Notes: generated by a model from the letters alone, not told the origin. Counted from the stretch's first letter, positions 28,351 to 38,009 are shown. The stretch: DNA of 64,000 nucleotides from Alphaproteobacteria bacterium (GCA_024742485.1 JANSYK010000003.1:868001-932000); one strand, 5' to 3'. Translations and numbers: made by a program.

Positions 28351-29061
28351 ATGAGGAACGACGCCAAGACCCGAAAGAAGAAGCTGTACGACGCTTTACG
28401 GCGTGACATCCTCACGATGGACCGTGTGCCGGGTGCGGATATTGACGAAGTTACCCTGGCGGAAGCATTCGGACTGTCCCGCACACCGTTGCGCGAAGTG
28501 CTGCAGCAATTGGCAGGTGAGGGGTATATCAGCAATCGGGAAAATCGCGGATCGCGTGTAGCAGATCTTTCCCATCAGACTCTGCGAGACTTTTTCCTGA
28601 CGGCCCCGATGATCTATGCAGCGGTCGCCCGGCTGGCGGCCCTAAATGCAAATGCCTTGCAAATTGACGAGCTGAAGCGGACACAATCGGAGTTCAAGTC
28701 AGCTCTGAAGGGCGGAAGTGCACAGGATCGGACTCTTGCAAATACGAGATTTCACGAGATCATCGGCGAAATGGCGCACAGCATCTATCTTATGCCGAGC
28801 CTGCAAAGATTGCTGATTGACCATTCGCGGATCGGGATGACCTTCAACCGTCCGAGAAACGACAAAATGGCCGCCAATCTGGCAATGGCAAGCCAACAGC
28901 ATGATCAACTGATCGACTGCATCGAGGCAGGTGACGAAGATGCCGCCGCCGCGCTGGCTGTCGATCATTGGAACCTTTCGCGCGATCAGATCGAAATGTT
29001 TGTCATGCCGCAGAGCCTGGATACGCATATGGGCGCGGCGATCACCGCCAATTCGGCATGA
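28351..29061 (+). CDS. GntR-family transcriptional regulator, FCD subfamily
   Basis: 236 residues. The winged-helix region is KLYDALRRDILTMDRVPGADIDEVTLAEAFGLSRTPLREVLQQLAGEGYISNRENRGSRV in outline. The FCD effector domain contains NTRFHEIIGEMAHS and QQHDQLIDCIEAGDEDAAAALAVDH. AGGAG precedes the ATG at 28351; the longer frame from 28219 has no such site. Seven bases before the DapA-family gene, so probably the local regulator of a carboxylate or amino-acid catabolic operon. Confidence 0.9.
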   Translation: MRNDAKTRKKKLYDALRRDILTMDRVPGADIDEVTLAEAFGLSRTPLREVLQQLAGEGYISNRENRGSRVADLSHQTLRDFFLTAPMIYAAVARLAALNANALQIDELKRTQSEFKSALKGGSAQDRTLANTRFHEIIGEMAHSIYLMPSLQRLLIDHSRIGMTFNRPRNDKMAANLAMASQQHDQLIDCIEAGDEDAAAALAVDHWNLSRDQIEMFVMPQSLDTHMGAAITANSA

Positions 29062-29068
29062 GGACACC

Positions 29069-29986
29069 ATGAATCCGCTGATGAAATTCGGGGGTGTCTA
29101 TACACCGATCATCACCCCCTACACGGCAAACCTCGAAATTGATTTCGATGCTCTGGCCGCGATCATCGAAGATCTGATCTCGGCGGGTATCCATGGCGTC
29201 ATTTCCGGCGGCTCGACCGGCGAATACTATGCACAGACCATGGATGAAAGGGTTGCCTGTGCGCGTTTCATCCGGGAAAGAACGCGCGGGCGGTTGCCGT
29301 TGATTGTGGGAACGGGTGCGATACGACAGGAAGATTCCTGTGCAATGGCAGCCCATGCGCGCGAAATCGGCGCCGACGCCCTATTGATCGGCAGCCCGCC
29401 ATATGCAGTGCCGACCGAACGGGAAAACGCACTCAATGCGTTGGCCATCGACCGTGCGGCGGACCTTCCCATCATGCTCTATAACTATCCTGGCCGCATG
29501 GGCGTTGAAATGGGCGAGGAGTTTCTCGATCGGGTGGGCCGGTCGCGCAATTTCTGCGCCATCAAGGAAAGTTCCGGCGACATCAACCGGGTCCATCTGC
29601 TGGCCCGCGAATACCCGCATATTCAGCTGGGATGCGGCATGGACGACCAGGCGCTGGAGTTTTTTGCCTGGGGCGCGCGCAGCTGGGTCGCGGGCGGCTC
29701 CAACTTTCTTCCCGAAGAGCACATCGCACTCTACCGCGCCTGTGCTGTTGAGGGTGATTTTCACAAGGGTCGCAGAATCATGAGCGCCTTGATGCCGCTG
29801 ATGAGAGTTCTGGAGCAAGGCGGAAAGTTCATCCAGAACATCAAATATGGTTGCGAGATGAGGGGGCTGCAGGCCGGCCCGCCGCGACCTCCGCTCAAGG
29901 CACTGAACAAGGATGACAAGCGGCAGTTTGAACAGGTGGTCCGGGTATTGAAGACAACGGTGGCACAGATTGAGGCAGAGGACTGA
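29069..29986 (+). CDS. dihydrodipicolinate synthase (DapA/NAL) family lyase or aldolase
   Basis: 305-residue class I Schiff-base TIM barrel. Motif GGSTGEYY (47-54) binds the alpha-ketoacid carboxylate, catalytic Tyr138 lies in LYNYPG, and Schiff-base Lys166 in FCAIKESSGD. Housekeeping DapA is unlikely because the gene is in a catabolic operon with ALDH and an FAD oxidoreductase. Relatives there are deaminases or dehydratases making alpha-ketoglutarate semialdehyde (for example hydroxyproline pathway HypD, 2-keto-3-deoxy sugar-acid dehydratases). The exact reaction is not determined. Three bases before the ALDH start. Confidence 0.85.
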   Translation: MNPLMKFGGVYTPIITPYTANLEIDFDALAAIIEDLISAGIHGVISGGSTGEYYAQTMDERVACARFIRERTRGRLPLIVGTGAIRQEDSCAMAAHAREIGADALLIGSPPYAVPTERENALNALAIDRAADLPIMLYNYPGRMGVEMGEEFLDRVGRSRNFCAIKESSGDINRVHLLAREYPHIQLGCGMDDQALEFFAWGARSWVAGGSNFLPEEHIALYRACAVEGDFHKGRRIMSALMPLMRVLEQGGKFIQNIKYGCEMRGLQAGPPRPPLKALNKDDKRQFEQVVRVLKTTVAQIEAED

Positions 29987-29989
29987 GTG

Positions 29990-31498
29990 ATGAGCGAGCT
30001 CCTGACGAGAGACGAATATGCTGCCATTGCTGCGGCGCTGGACTGCCCCACACAGGCCTTTATCGATGGCGCCTTTCGCCCGGCCAAGTCCGGCGCCACT
30101 TTCGAATCCATCAATCCGGCGACCGGTGATGTTGTTGCCAATGTCGCTGCTTGCGGCGAGGCGGATGTCGATCTGGCGGTTCACAAAGCACGCGAAGCAT
30201 TCGACGATGGCCGGTGGTCCAGGCAGACACCAGGCGAGCGCAAGGATGTGCTTATCCGTCTTTGCAAGTTGATCACACGCAATGCCCGTGAATTGGCCGT
30301 GATGGAGAGCATCGATTCCGGCAAGACGATATTTGATTGCGAGACGGTCGATATCCCCGAAACCATTCACTGTCTCAAATGGCATGCGGAGGCGATCGAC
30401 AAGATTTATGATCAGGTCGCTCCGGCGTCCGACAGTCACATCGCCGTTATTGTCCGCGAGCCCGTCGGAGTCGTTGGTCTTGTGCTGCCCTGGAATTTTC
30501 CGCTGTTGATGCTTGCATGGAAGATTGGTCCGGCGCTTGCGGCGGGCAATTGCGTGGTCGTCAAGCCGGCGGAAGAAACGTCACTGACCGCTTTGCGCAT
30601 TGCCGAACTCGCCCATGAGGCCGGGGTGCCGCGGGGTGTCCTCAACGTCGTCCCGGGCGGCGGCGCAGAAGTTGGCGAGCCCCTTGGGCGGCATGTGGAT
30701 GTCGACATGGTGTCCTTCACCGGGTCGACGGAAACCGGTCGGCGCTTTCTCCATTATGCGGCTGACAGCAATCTGAAGGAGATCGTGCTGGAGATGGGCG
30801 GCAAGAACCCGTGCATCGTCCTCGACGACGCTGAAAATCTTGATCGGGTCGCTGCCCATGTGGTCAATGGCGCCTTCTGGAACATGGGCGAGAATTGCTC
30901 CGCTACTTCGAGATTGATCGTCCATGAAAAGTGCCGGGACGGGTTGCTCAAACGCATAGTGGCCCATGCGCGGGAATGGACCATGGGCGATCCGCTGGAT
31001 CCGGCGAACCGGGTGGGCGCTCTTGTGTCACGCACCCATTTCGACAAAGTGTGTACCTACCTTTCCGACAAGGCCGCAGCCGATCCGGTTCTGGGCGGCA
31101 ACACCGCAGGCCAGGCCTTTGTTGAGCCGACAATTGTCGAACTCGACTCCAATGACGGCAGATTGGCGCGGGAAGAGATATTCGGGCCTGTTTTGTCGAT
31201 GATCACCGTCAAAGGAATCGATGAGGCGGTTTCTACCGCCAATGACACAGGTTATGGCCTCACAGCCTCGATTTTTTCCGCCAATGGCAAAAGGGCGCTG
31301 CGCGCTGCACGGGCACTGCAGGCTGGAACGGTCACCGTAAACTGTTTCGGTGAGGGCGACATCTCCACTCCGTTCGGCGGCTATAAGCAATCGGGATTCG
31401 GCGGACGGGACAATGGTTTGCAGGCCCATGACCAGTACACAAACATCAAGACAATCTGGATCGATCTGAGTGACGATGACGATGAGGCCGTGGATTGA
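29990..31498 (+). CDS. aldehyde dehydrogenase (NAD(P)+)
   Basis: 502 residues, full-length ALDH. Markers: PWNFPLLMLAWKIGPALAAGNCVVVKPAEETSL, FTGSTETGRRF, general base E268 in LEMGGKNP, nucleophile C303 in GENCSATSR, and EEIFGPVLS near the C-terminus. It is close to gamma-glutamyl-aminobutyraldehyde (PuuC)-like or betaine-aldehyde-like enzymes. In this operon it would oxidise the aldehyde produced by the DapA-family or FAD enzyme. GTG at 29987 directly precedes the ATG; GAGG lies upstream. Four-base TTGA overlap with the next gene. Confidence 0.92.
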   Translation: MSELLTRDEYAAIAAALDCPTQAFIDGAFRPAKSGATFESINPATGDVVANVAACGEADVDLAVHKAREAFDDGRWSRQTPGERKDVLIRLCKLITRNARELAVMESIDSGKTIFDCETVDIPETIHCLKWHAEAIDKIYDQVAPASDSHIAVIVREPVGVVGLVLPWNFPLLMLAWKIGPALAAGNCVVVKPAEETSLTALRIAELAHEAGVPRGVLNVVPGGGAEVGEPLGRHVDVDMVSFTGSTETGRRFLHYAADSNLKEIVLEMGGKNPCIVLDDAENLDRVAAHVVNGAFWNMGENCSATSRLIVHEKCRDGLLKRIVAHAREWTMGDPLDPANRVGALVSRTHFDKVCTYLSDKAAADPVLGGNTAGQAFVEPTIVELDSNDGRLAREEIFGPVLSMITVKGIDEAVSTANDTGYGLTASIFSANGKRALRAARALQAGTVTVNCFGEGDISTPFGGYKQSGFGGRDNGLQAHDQYTNIKTIWIDLSDDDDEAVD

Positions 31499-32844
31499 CG
31501 ATTGAATTTCGCGCCACGCACCTGCCGCGGCAGCCAGGTCCGGCGGCATGGAATGCGCTTCTGCCATCGCGACCGGAAACAGAAAAGCTGAATGCAGATA
31601 TCCATGTCGACATCGCTGTGATCGGTGCGGGCTTTGCGGGGCTCTCGGCTGCCCGCCGCCTTGCACAGCTCGACCCATCATCTCGAATTGTGGTGCTGGA
31701 GGCCGGTCGATTGGCCGAAGGCCCGGCAGGACGCAACTCCGGTTTCATGATCGACCTGCCGCATGATTTGTCATCAAGCGACTATGCGGGGCAGGGTGGG
31801 AACGATGACGATGCCGCCCAGATTGCGCTCAACCGGCATGCCATCTCTTTCGCAACGGAAGTTGCTGCTGAAAGCGGCCTGTCGTCGGATGCGTTCGACG
31901 CCTGCGGCAAGGTCAACGGCGCGGCAACTGATGCTGGTCACCAGCACAATCTTGACTACGCGAACCATCTCGATGGGCTGGGCGAAGACAGCACATTGCT
32001 CGACGCACAGTCAATGCAGGATCTGACGGGAACGGATTACTACCGATCCGGTCTTTTCACGCCCGGAACGGTCATGATCCAACCCGCGGCCTACATCCGC
32101 GGCCTCGCACAGGTGCTCGGCAAGAACGTCGAGCTGTATGAACGCAGTGCGGTCAATGCGATCCGACGTGAAGGGAATGGTTGGGTGCTAAGCTGCGGTT
32201 CGGCGCGTGTGAGGGCCCAAAAGATCATTCTGGCGACCAATGGCCACGCCGAGAGTTTCGGTTTCTTCAAACGGCGTTTGATGCACGTCTTCACCTACGC
32301 TTCAATGACGGAACCCCTGGGGCCGGCTCTCGAAGACCGGCTCGGCGGGGCTAAGAAATGGGCAATCACGCCAGCCGATCCCATGGGCTCGACCTTGCGA
32401 CGCATTTCGACAAGTCAAGGCGATCGCATCATCGTGCGGTCGCGCTTTACCTGTAATCCGTCGATGCGTGTCGGCTCCTGGCAGATGAAGTCGGCCGGCC
32501 ATAATCACGATCGCGGATTTGCCGAACGGTTCCCCGTGTTGGCGGGCGTCAAGATGCAGTACAGATGGGCTGGCCAACTCTGCATGAGCTGGAACGGTGT
32601 CTCCGCTTTCGGAGAGATCGAGGATGGTCTGTTTGCAGCCTGCTGCCAAAACGGTCTTGGCGTTGCCAGGGGGACATTATCCGGCATGGCGGCAGCCGAG
32701 TTGGCGATGGGGACAGCCAGTGAGGCCGTCGACCACTTGGTCTGCAGCCCGCCGCCAAAGCAACTGCCTCCGACGCCATTGACCTGGATGGGTGCCAATC
32801 TGTACATGCGCTGGAAAGAGTGGGCCTCCGGTCGCGAGTGCTGA
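31495..32844 (+). CDS. FAD-dependent amine/amino-acid oxidoreductase (DAO family)
   Basis: 449 residues. The Rossmann motif VIGAGFAGLSAARRL is at 43-57, then VVLEAGRLAEGPAGRNSGFM (FAD contact of OrdL/PuuB-type enzymes), and a C-terminal LFAACCQNGLGVARGTLSGMAAAELAMG glycine-rich FAD segment. Likely oxidises an amine or D-/N-alkyl amino acid, producing the imine or aldehyde used by the neighbouring ALDH. A TTG start overlapping the ALDH stop (TTGA) fits the frame; no ATG occurs near the N-terminus. Translational coupling is probable. Confidence 0.85.
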   Translation: MTIEFRATHLPRQPGPAAWNALLPSRPETEKLNADIHVDIAVIGAGFAGLSAARRLAQLDPSSRIVVLEAGRLAEGPAGRNSGFMIDLPHDLSSSDYAGQGGNDDDAAQIALNRHAISFATEVAAESGLSSDAFDACGKVNGAATDAGHQHNLDYANHLDGLGEDSTLLDAQSMQDLTGTDYYRSGLFTPGTVMIQPAAYIRGLAQVLGKNVELYERSAVNAIRREGNGWVLSCGSARVRAQKIILATNGHAESFGFFKRRLMHVFTYASMTEPLGPALEDRLGGAKKWAITPADPMGSTLRRISTSQGDRIIVRSRFTCNPSMRVGSWQMKSAGHNHDRGFAERFPVLAGVKMQYRWAGQLCMSWNGVSAFGEIEDGLFAACCQNGLGVARGTLSGMAAAELAMGTASEAVDHLVCSPPPKQLPPTPLTWMGANLYMRWKEWASGREC

Positions 32845-32967
32845 ATGGGGAAGGGCGAGGTGACCGCTCGTTCCGGGCCGGGGTATCTCCTCGGGCAGCA
32901 CATCCCTTCACAGAGATCGACTGCTTCTGTAACAAACAGGCAAATGCAGATTGAATTTGGAGGCAAT

Positions 32968-33798
32968 GTGGCACTGACAAGGGAAGAAGAGGCCGCCTTT
33001 TCGCGCTTCGAAAAGACAGGATGGGAGCGTGCTGCGCAGGCCTTTCATGATCATTGGGGGCCACTGACCGCGCAATCTTCAGGGGCGCTACTTGATGCCG
33101 CCGGAGTTGGCTCCGGTCACAAGGTTCTCGATGTGGCGACCGGTGCCGGATACGTGGCAGCAGCGGCATCCGACAGGGGTGCGCATGCGATTGGTCTGGA
33201 TTTCTCGTCGTCTCAGGTCGAACTTGCCCGGCAGGTCTATCCGGAGGTGTTGTTTCAGCGCGGCACTGCGGACTCTCTGCCCTTTGATGATGCGACCTTC
33301 GACGCGGTCGTCATGGGATTTGGCATGAACCATCTTCCAGATGCAGAACTGGCGGCCGCTGAAGCCTACAGAGTGCTCAAGCCGGGTGGCTGGTTTGCCT
33401 TCACAGTCTGGGCGCCGCCACGCGACGGCGAGGGGTTTGGCATTGTGCTGTCGGCGATTGAGTCTGGGGGCGCGCCGAATGTCGAACTGCCACCGGCACC
33501 CCCTTATTTCCAGTTTGCAGATGCCGAGATCGTCAACAGGGTTCTGGAAAGTTGCCGATTTGGCGACATCACAACCCGTATTGTGCCTCAGTATTGGCAA
33601 CACACAACGCCGGATCAGTTGTTTGATGCCTTCAACGAGGGCGCAGTCAGGGCAACAGCCATGTTGCGTTCGCAGCCGCCGGACGTTCAGGCAACCATCC
33701 GCATGGCCATCAGGAACGAAGTAATGAAGCTGGGTGTTGATGGCCGTTTCGAAATCCCGATGCCGGCTGCACTGTCATCTGGCCGCAAGGTGAATTGA
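32968..33798 (+). CDS. class I SAM-dependent methyltransferase
   Basis: About 276 residues. SAM motif I VLDVATGAGYVAAAA, acidic VIGLDFSSSQVELARQ (motif II), RGTADSLPFDDATFDAVVMGFGMNHL (motif III/IV) and YRVLKPGGWFAFTVW are all present. The N-terminal LTREEEAAFSRFEKTGWERAAQAFHDHW matches a small-molecule methyltransferase subgroup. A GTG start at 32968 preceded by GGAGG is chosen; ATGs at 32845 and 32944 are in frame but less supported. 123 bases after the FAD gene. Whether it belongs to the same pathway is unclear. Confidence 0.82.
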   Translation: MALTREEEAAFSRFEKTGWERAAQAFHDHWGPLTAQSSGALLDAAGVGSGHKVLDVATGAGYVAAAASDRGAHAIGLDFSSSQVELARQVYPEVLFQRGTADSLPFDDATFDAVVMGFGMNHLPDAELAAAEAYRVLKPGGWFAFTVWAPPRDGEGFGIVLSAIESGGAPNVELPPAPPYFQFADAEIVNRVLESCRFGDITTRIVPQYWQHTTPDQLFDAFNEGAVRATAMLRSQPPDVQATIRMAIRNEVMKLGVDGRFEIPMPAALSSGRKVN

Positions 33799-33828
33799 AC
33801 CGCCGGCATCCGGCTCGCTGGAGTAGTG

Positions 33829-34569
33829 ATGAAACCATTTCTTGTTTTGCAGCTTCGTCCCGAGACACAGGCATCCGATGACGAGTTTGACGCCATTCTC
33901 GACAAGGGTGGCCTCGATCGATCGGAAACAACCCGGATCCGGCTTGATCGGGAAAACATTCCTGATGGAATCCGATTGGAAGACCATGCGGGTATAATTG
34001 TCGGAGGAGGCCCCGGCTGCGTCAGCGACACGGACGACGAAAAGACCGAGACGGAAAAACGGATTGAGGACGCGGTCCTTAACCTCATGCCTGCCATTAC
34101 CGACAGTGATTTTCCTTTCCTGGGGTGTTGCTATGGTATCGGCATTCTCGGGCATCATCTGGGAGCGAATGTCGGCAAGGAACGCTACGGCGAAGAGGTT
34201 GGCGCCGTCGCCTGCCAATTGACCGAAGACGGGAAATCGGACCCGTTGCTGGAGGCATTTCCGGATGAGTTCATGGCCTTTGTCGGCCATAAGGAAGCTT
34301 TGCAGGAATTGCCAGACGGCTGTGCGCACCTGCTTGCGTCTGGACCGTGTCCCTTCCAGATGATCCGCTTCAAAACCAATGTTTACGCAACCCAGTTTCA
34401 TCCGGAGGCGGACAGCCAGGTCTTTGAGTCACGTATCAATATTTACAAGAACAATGGGTATTTCCCACCGGCAAGTGCCGAAACACTCATTGCGTCATGC
34501 CACCAACAGGATGTCCGTGTTCCCGGGCGAATTCTTCAAAATTTCGTCCAGGCCTATCGGCGGTCCTGA
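33829..34569 (+). CDS. class I glutamine amidotransferase (GMP-synthase-like GATase)
   Basis: 246 residues. The nucleophile elbow is LGCCYGIG with Cys101, and the catalytic His/Glu lie in YATQFHPEAD. Stand-alone GATases of this kind hydrolyse glutamine or gamma-glutamyl compounds, as PuuD does for gamma-glutamyl-GABA. With ALDH and an amine-type oxidase upstream, a gamma-glutamylated amine route is conceivable, but no gamma-glutamyl ligase is seen. GGAG precedes the ATG at 33829 (a GTG lies three bases earlier). Convergent with the sulfatase gene. Confidence 0.85.
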   Translation: MKPFLVLQLRPETQASDDEFDAILDKGGLDRSETTRIRLDRENIPDGIRLEDHAGIIVGGGPGCVSDTDDEKTETEKRIEDAVLNLMPAITDSDFPFLGCCYGIGILGHHLGANVGKERYGEEVGAVACQLTEDGKSDPLLEAFPDEFMAFVGHKEALQELPDGCAHLLASGPCPFQMIRFKTNVYATQFHPEADSQVFESRINIYKNNGYFPPASAETLIASCHQQDVRVPGRILQNFVQAYRRS

Positions 34570-34601
34570 GGAAAACGGCCTGCCGCCAACGATCTCTCAC
34601 G

Positions 34602-36191
34602 TCAGTCTCCCCATTTGCCGATCAGGATACCCGAGGCGTCTTCCTTGCCACGCATGGCTTGGACATCCGTATCGGTCATGGTGACACGGTTCTTTCGTTC
34701 GACAAGACGGTCGAGAAGCCGGGCGTGCATGTCAACCCGAACCTGTTCATGTGCCGTGTCCCGACCAAGATCATTGAACTCCAGCGGGTCGTTCTTCAGA
34801 TCGAAGAGCTGCGCCGGAAAACCCTTGAAGTGAATATATTTCCACCGGTCTGTTCGCAGCATGTATCCGCGGGCGTCTGACACGCCGACATTGAGCATTT
34901 CACGTGCGGCGTAAAAGCCATAATCGATTTCGGAAAACACCGCATCGCGCCAATCGTCAACGGCGATGCCGTGAAGAAACCGTTGAAGCGATCTGCCCTC
35001 CAGCCGATGATCAGCCGAAGGCGCGCCTGTCGCTTCCAGAAACGTCGGGACAAGGTCAATCGCCTCGACCAGCGCATTGCAGGCGCTGCCCCGTGTTCCA
35101 TCGGCCTCGGAGCGGGGATCGACGATGATCAATGGCACGCGGACGGAGACCTCGTGGAACAGTTCCTTTTCACCCAGCCAGTGATCGCCCATATAGTCAC
35201 CATGATCAGAGGTGAACACGATCATGGTCTCCTTGTCCTTGCCGGTTTCTTCAAGCCAGGCGAACAGGCGTCCCAAATGATCGTCGATCTGTTTGATCAA
35301 GCCCATATAGGCCGGCAGGATGGTCTCCCTCGCACCCTGATTGGAGAAGGTTTCACTCACTTCCATTCCCATGAATGCCGCGTAGACCGGGTGCGGATCA
35401 TGCCGCTCGGTCTCATCGCGGATAACCGGAAGAAACGAGTCCGGTCCATATGATTCGTGATACGGCCGGGGTGCCATGTAAGGCCAATGTGGCTTGATGT
35501 AGCTCAGATGACATAGCCAGGGCGCGTCGCCCGTTTCATCGATGAACTCCTTCGCGCGCATGGTCATATAGGCGGTTTCGGAATGTTCCTCGTTAACCCG
35601 TGCTGGAAGGTTTGAATTTTTCAGATGCCATCCCGAAAGCAAAGAGCCATCGGGACCATCGGCGGAATTAGCAAAATCATTCCAGGGGTTTTCACTCTCA
35701 TAGCCCTTTTCCCGCAGCCATTCATTATACGCCAGCTTGCCACCCTTTTGGCGAAGAAGGGGTGTCGGATGCAATCCGTCATCACGTTCATAAGGATCAA
35801 AACCAGGCTGGCCGACCCGGATGCCGATTTCGGTGCTGTCGTTGAGGCCGAGCCGCGCCATGCCTTCCCGGTCCGGCACCATGTGCGTTTTGCCCACAAC
35901 GGCCGTCTTGATACCCAGAGGGCGCAGATAGTCGCCAAGCGTCAGTTCACCAATGGGAAGCGGAACACGATTCCAGGTCGATCCATGACTGAACACCGTC
36001 CGTCCCGTGTAGAAGGAGGCTCGGGATGGCCCACAAACGGGGGACTGCACATAGGCCTGGTCAAACCGCACGCCCTTGCTTGCCAACCGGTCGATGTTCG
36101 GCGTTTTGAGATGCGGGTGACCATAGCAGCTCAGATAATCCCACCGAAGCTGATCGGCCATGATGAACAGGATGTTCTTTACGTGTGCCAC
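34602..36191 (-). CDS. cytosolic sulfatase / phosphonate monoester hydrolase-like enzyme
   Basis: 529-residue alkaline-phosphatase superfamily hydrolase. The formylglycine signature CGPSRASFYTG begins at Cys53, so the cysteine needs conversion by a formylglycine-generating enzyme encoded elsewhere. Metal sites: MADQLRWD at the N-terminus, SYIKPHWPY, and VFTSDHGDYMGDHWLGEKELFHE. No signal peptide is present, so it acts inside the cell. In layout it resembles both arylsulfatases and phosphonate monoester hydrolases. The three-base gap from the TRAP permease gene indicates its substrate is imported as an intact sulfate (or phosphonate) ester. Confidence 0.9.
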   Translation of the reverse strand: MAHVKNILFIMADQLRWDYLSCYGHPHLKTPNIDRLASKGVRFDQAYVQSPVCGPSRASFYTGRTVFSHGSTWNRVPLPIGELTLGDYLRPLGIKTAVVGKTHMVPDREGMARLGLNDSTEIGIRVGQPGFDPYERDDGLHPTPLLRQKGGKLAYNEWLREKGYESENPWNDFANSADGPDGSLLSGWHLKNSNLPARVNEEHSETAYMTMRAKEFIDETGDAPWLCHLSYIKPHWPYMAPRPYHESYGPDSFLPVIRDETERHDPHPVYAAFMGMEVSETFSNQGARETILPAYMGLIKQIDDHLGRLFAWLEETGKDKETMIVFTSDHGDYMGDHWLGEKELFHEVSVRVPLIIVDPRSEADGTRGSACNALVEAIDLVPTFLEATGAPSADHRLEGRSLQRFLHGIAVDDWRDAVFSEIDYGFYAAREMLNVGVSDARGYMLRTDRWKYIHFKGFPAQLFDLKNDPLEFNDLGRDTAHEQVRVDMHARLLDRLVERKNRVTMTDTDVQAMRGKEDASGILIGKWGD

Positions 36192-36194
36192 GGT

Positions 36195-37490
36195 CTACCT
36201 CATCAGGTTTGGCAGGAAGGTCGCGATTGGCGGGAAGGCCAGCACCAGGATGAGGCCGACAACAAGCGCAACGATATAGGGCATTACACCCCTGAAAATC
36301 TTCACCAGAGGCACATCTGCCAGAACCGATTTCACGACAAAGACATTCATGCCGATCGGAGGCGTGATCAACCCGATTTCCGAGACCAGCACGACGAGGA
36401 TGCCGAACCAGATCATGTCGACGCCATTGATTGACAGCGCCGGCAGGAAGACAGGCACCAGCAAGACCAGGATCCCGATCGCTTCAAAAACCATGCCCAT
36501 GACAATGGCAATGGCGCAGACAAACAGAACCAATCCCATCGGTGAAAGTGCCCATTCATCAACCAGGTCCAAGAGGTCGTAGGGCAAGCCACTCAGATTG
36601 ATGAACTGGGAGAACACGATCGCCCCCAGCAGCACCATGAAGATTGTGGCGGTCGTTGTGGCGGCGTCAGCCAGACAGTCACGCCACTCGGAAAGACTGC
36701 GCATATGCCCTCTGGCAATGGCGATGATCGCAGCGCCGAATGACCCAATTCCCGCAGCCTCGGTTGCCGTGAAGGCGCCCGAATAAATGCCACCCAGGAC
36801 AACCAAGAAGAGTCCGAGAACCGGCAGTGTGCCTCGGATTGCTGCCTTACGGCGCTGCGGGTCGAGCGGCGGCGAAGCCGGTGCTGCGCTCGGGTCGACC
36901 CGCACAACAATCCCCACCACAATGAGAAACAGTGCAACGAGAAGCAATCCGGGCAATATGCCGGCAATGAAAAGAAGGCCAATGTCCTGTTCGGCGATGA
37001 TGCCGTAGATGACCAAGGGGACCGAGGGCGGGATCATGATACCCAATGTCCCGCCCGCGGCAATGGTGCCGGATGTCAACCGGTTGGAGTAATTGTAGTT
37101 GCGCATGGGCGGCATCGCCACCTTGGCCATTGTGGCAGCCGTTGCGAGGGTCGAACCGCAGACAGCCGAAAAGCCGCCTGCCGCCAGAACTGTGGCCAGG
37201 GCCAGCCCGCCGCGAAATCGACCGAGGGCTGAATAGGCGGCGTCATACAGGTCCTGACTGACCCGCGCATGAACGATCAACACACCCATCAAAATAAAGA
37301 GTGGAATGACTGACAGGTTGTAGTTCATCGAGTCGTGAAACACCTGCTGCCCCACCATGGCCAGCGACGCCTCCCAGCCCCGCTGCATGGCAAAGCCGAA
37401 AAATCCGACGACAAGCGTCGCAAATCCGACTCTGAATCCGATGAAACACATCGTCAGAAGAACAGTAAAACCGATCAGAGCGGAGGCCAT
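36195..37490 (-). CDS. dctM: TRAP transporter large permease (DctM)
   Basis: 431-residue membrane subunit, about twelve transmembrane segments, typical length. Family text includes MNYNLSVIPLFILMGVLIVHARVSQDLYDAAYSALGRFRGGLALATVLAAGGFSAVCGST and IMIPPSVPLVIYGIIAEQDIGLLFIAGILPG in outline, and LITPPIGMNVFVVKSVL near the C-terminus. It drives Na+-coupled uptake together with DctQ and DctP. Its start shares one base with the stop of dctQ, and its stop is three bases before the sulfatase. Confidence 0.95.
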   Translation of the reverse strand: MASALIGFTVLLTMCFIGFRVGFATLVVGFFGFAMQRGWEASLAMVGQQVFHDSMNYNLSVIPLFILMGVLIVHARVSQDLYDAAYSALGRFRGGLALATVLAAGGFSAVCGSTLATAATMAKVAMPPMRNYNYSNRLTSGTIAAGGTLGIMIPPSVPLVIYGIIAEQDIGLLFIAGILPGLLLVALFLIVVGIVVRVDPSAAPASPPLDPQRRKAAIRGTLPVLGLFLVVLGGIYSGAFTATEAAGIGSFGAAIIAIARGHMRSLSEWRDCLADAATTTATIFMVLLGAIVFSQFINLSGLPYDLLDLVDEWALSPMGLVLFVCAIAIVMGMVFEAIGILVLLVPVFLPALSINGVDMIWFGILVVLVSEIGLITPPIGMNVFVVKSVLADVPLVKIFRGVMPYIVALVVGLILVLAFPPIATFLPNLMR

Positions 37491-37987
37491 CAGGTGTCTT
37501 CCAGGTGCGGATCGTCGTCACCGCTTCGGCCGATGAACAGGCCGAGTATCTGGCTGACCACACTCAAGGCCGCGAGAGTTGCCACCGTGCCGATGATCCA
37601 TGCCAGTGGCCACTCAAGAACAACGGTGACGGAGTTCACATGAGCCGCTTCTCTTGCCTGTTCGAACAGAACATAGACAATCAGGCACATGGCGCAGATG
37701 GAAAATCCCTGTATGACGAAGTCGTAGATCCGAGGCGATATGGCTCGGATACGATGGTCCAGCAACTCCACAACGATATGCCGATCCTTGGCATTGGCGA
37801 TGCCCAAACCCAGAAAAATTGTGAAGGCCAACAGGGTGCTGATCATTTCAGCGGCACCGAACACCGGTGCCTTCAGGACATATCTACCGATGACGTCGAC
37901 AAATGTCAGGAACATCATGGCAGCAAGCACAATGCTGGAAAGAATTTCCAGGACTTGAACGATGCGCTTCAGGATACTCGCGGCCAT
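37490..37987 (-). CDS. dctQ: TRAP transporter small permease (DctQ)
   Basis: 165 residues with four transmembrane helices (IVLAAMMFLTFVDVIGRYVL, GAAEMISTLLAFTIFLGLGIA, DFVIQGFSICAMCLIVYVLF, LAWIIGTVATLAALSVVSQI). The motif DVIGRY near residue 32 is typical of DctQ. The tail is acidic and cytosolic. Lies 22 bases after the binding-protein stop and overlaps dctM by one base, giving operon order dctP-dctQ-dctM-sulfatase. Confidence 0.92.
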   Translation of the reverse strand: MAASILKRIVQVLEILSSIVLAAMMFLTFVDVIGRYVLKAPVFGAAEMISTLLAFTIFLGLGIANAKDRHIVVELLDHRIRAISPRIYDFVIQGFSICAMCLIVYVLFEQAREAAHVNSVTVVLEWPLAWIIGTVATLAALSVVSQILGLFIGRSGDDDPHLEDT

Positions 37988-38009
37988 GATGTTCTATCCG
38001 CCGTTGTCG

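Noticed and set aside
29381-30439. 352-codon antisense frame across the DapA-family and ALDH genes
   Set aside because: Spans two real genes on the other strand and shows no protein-family signature.
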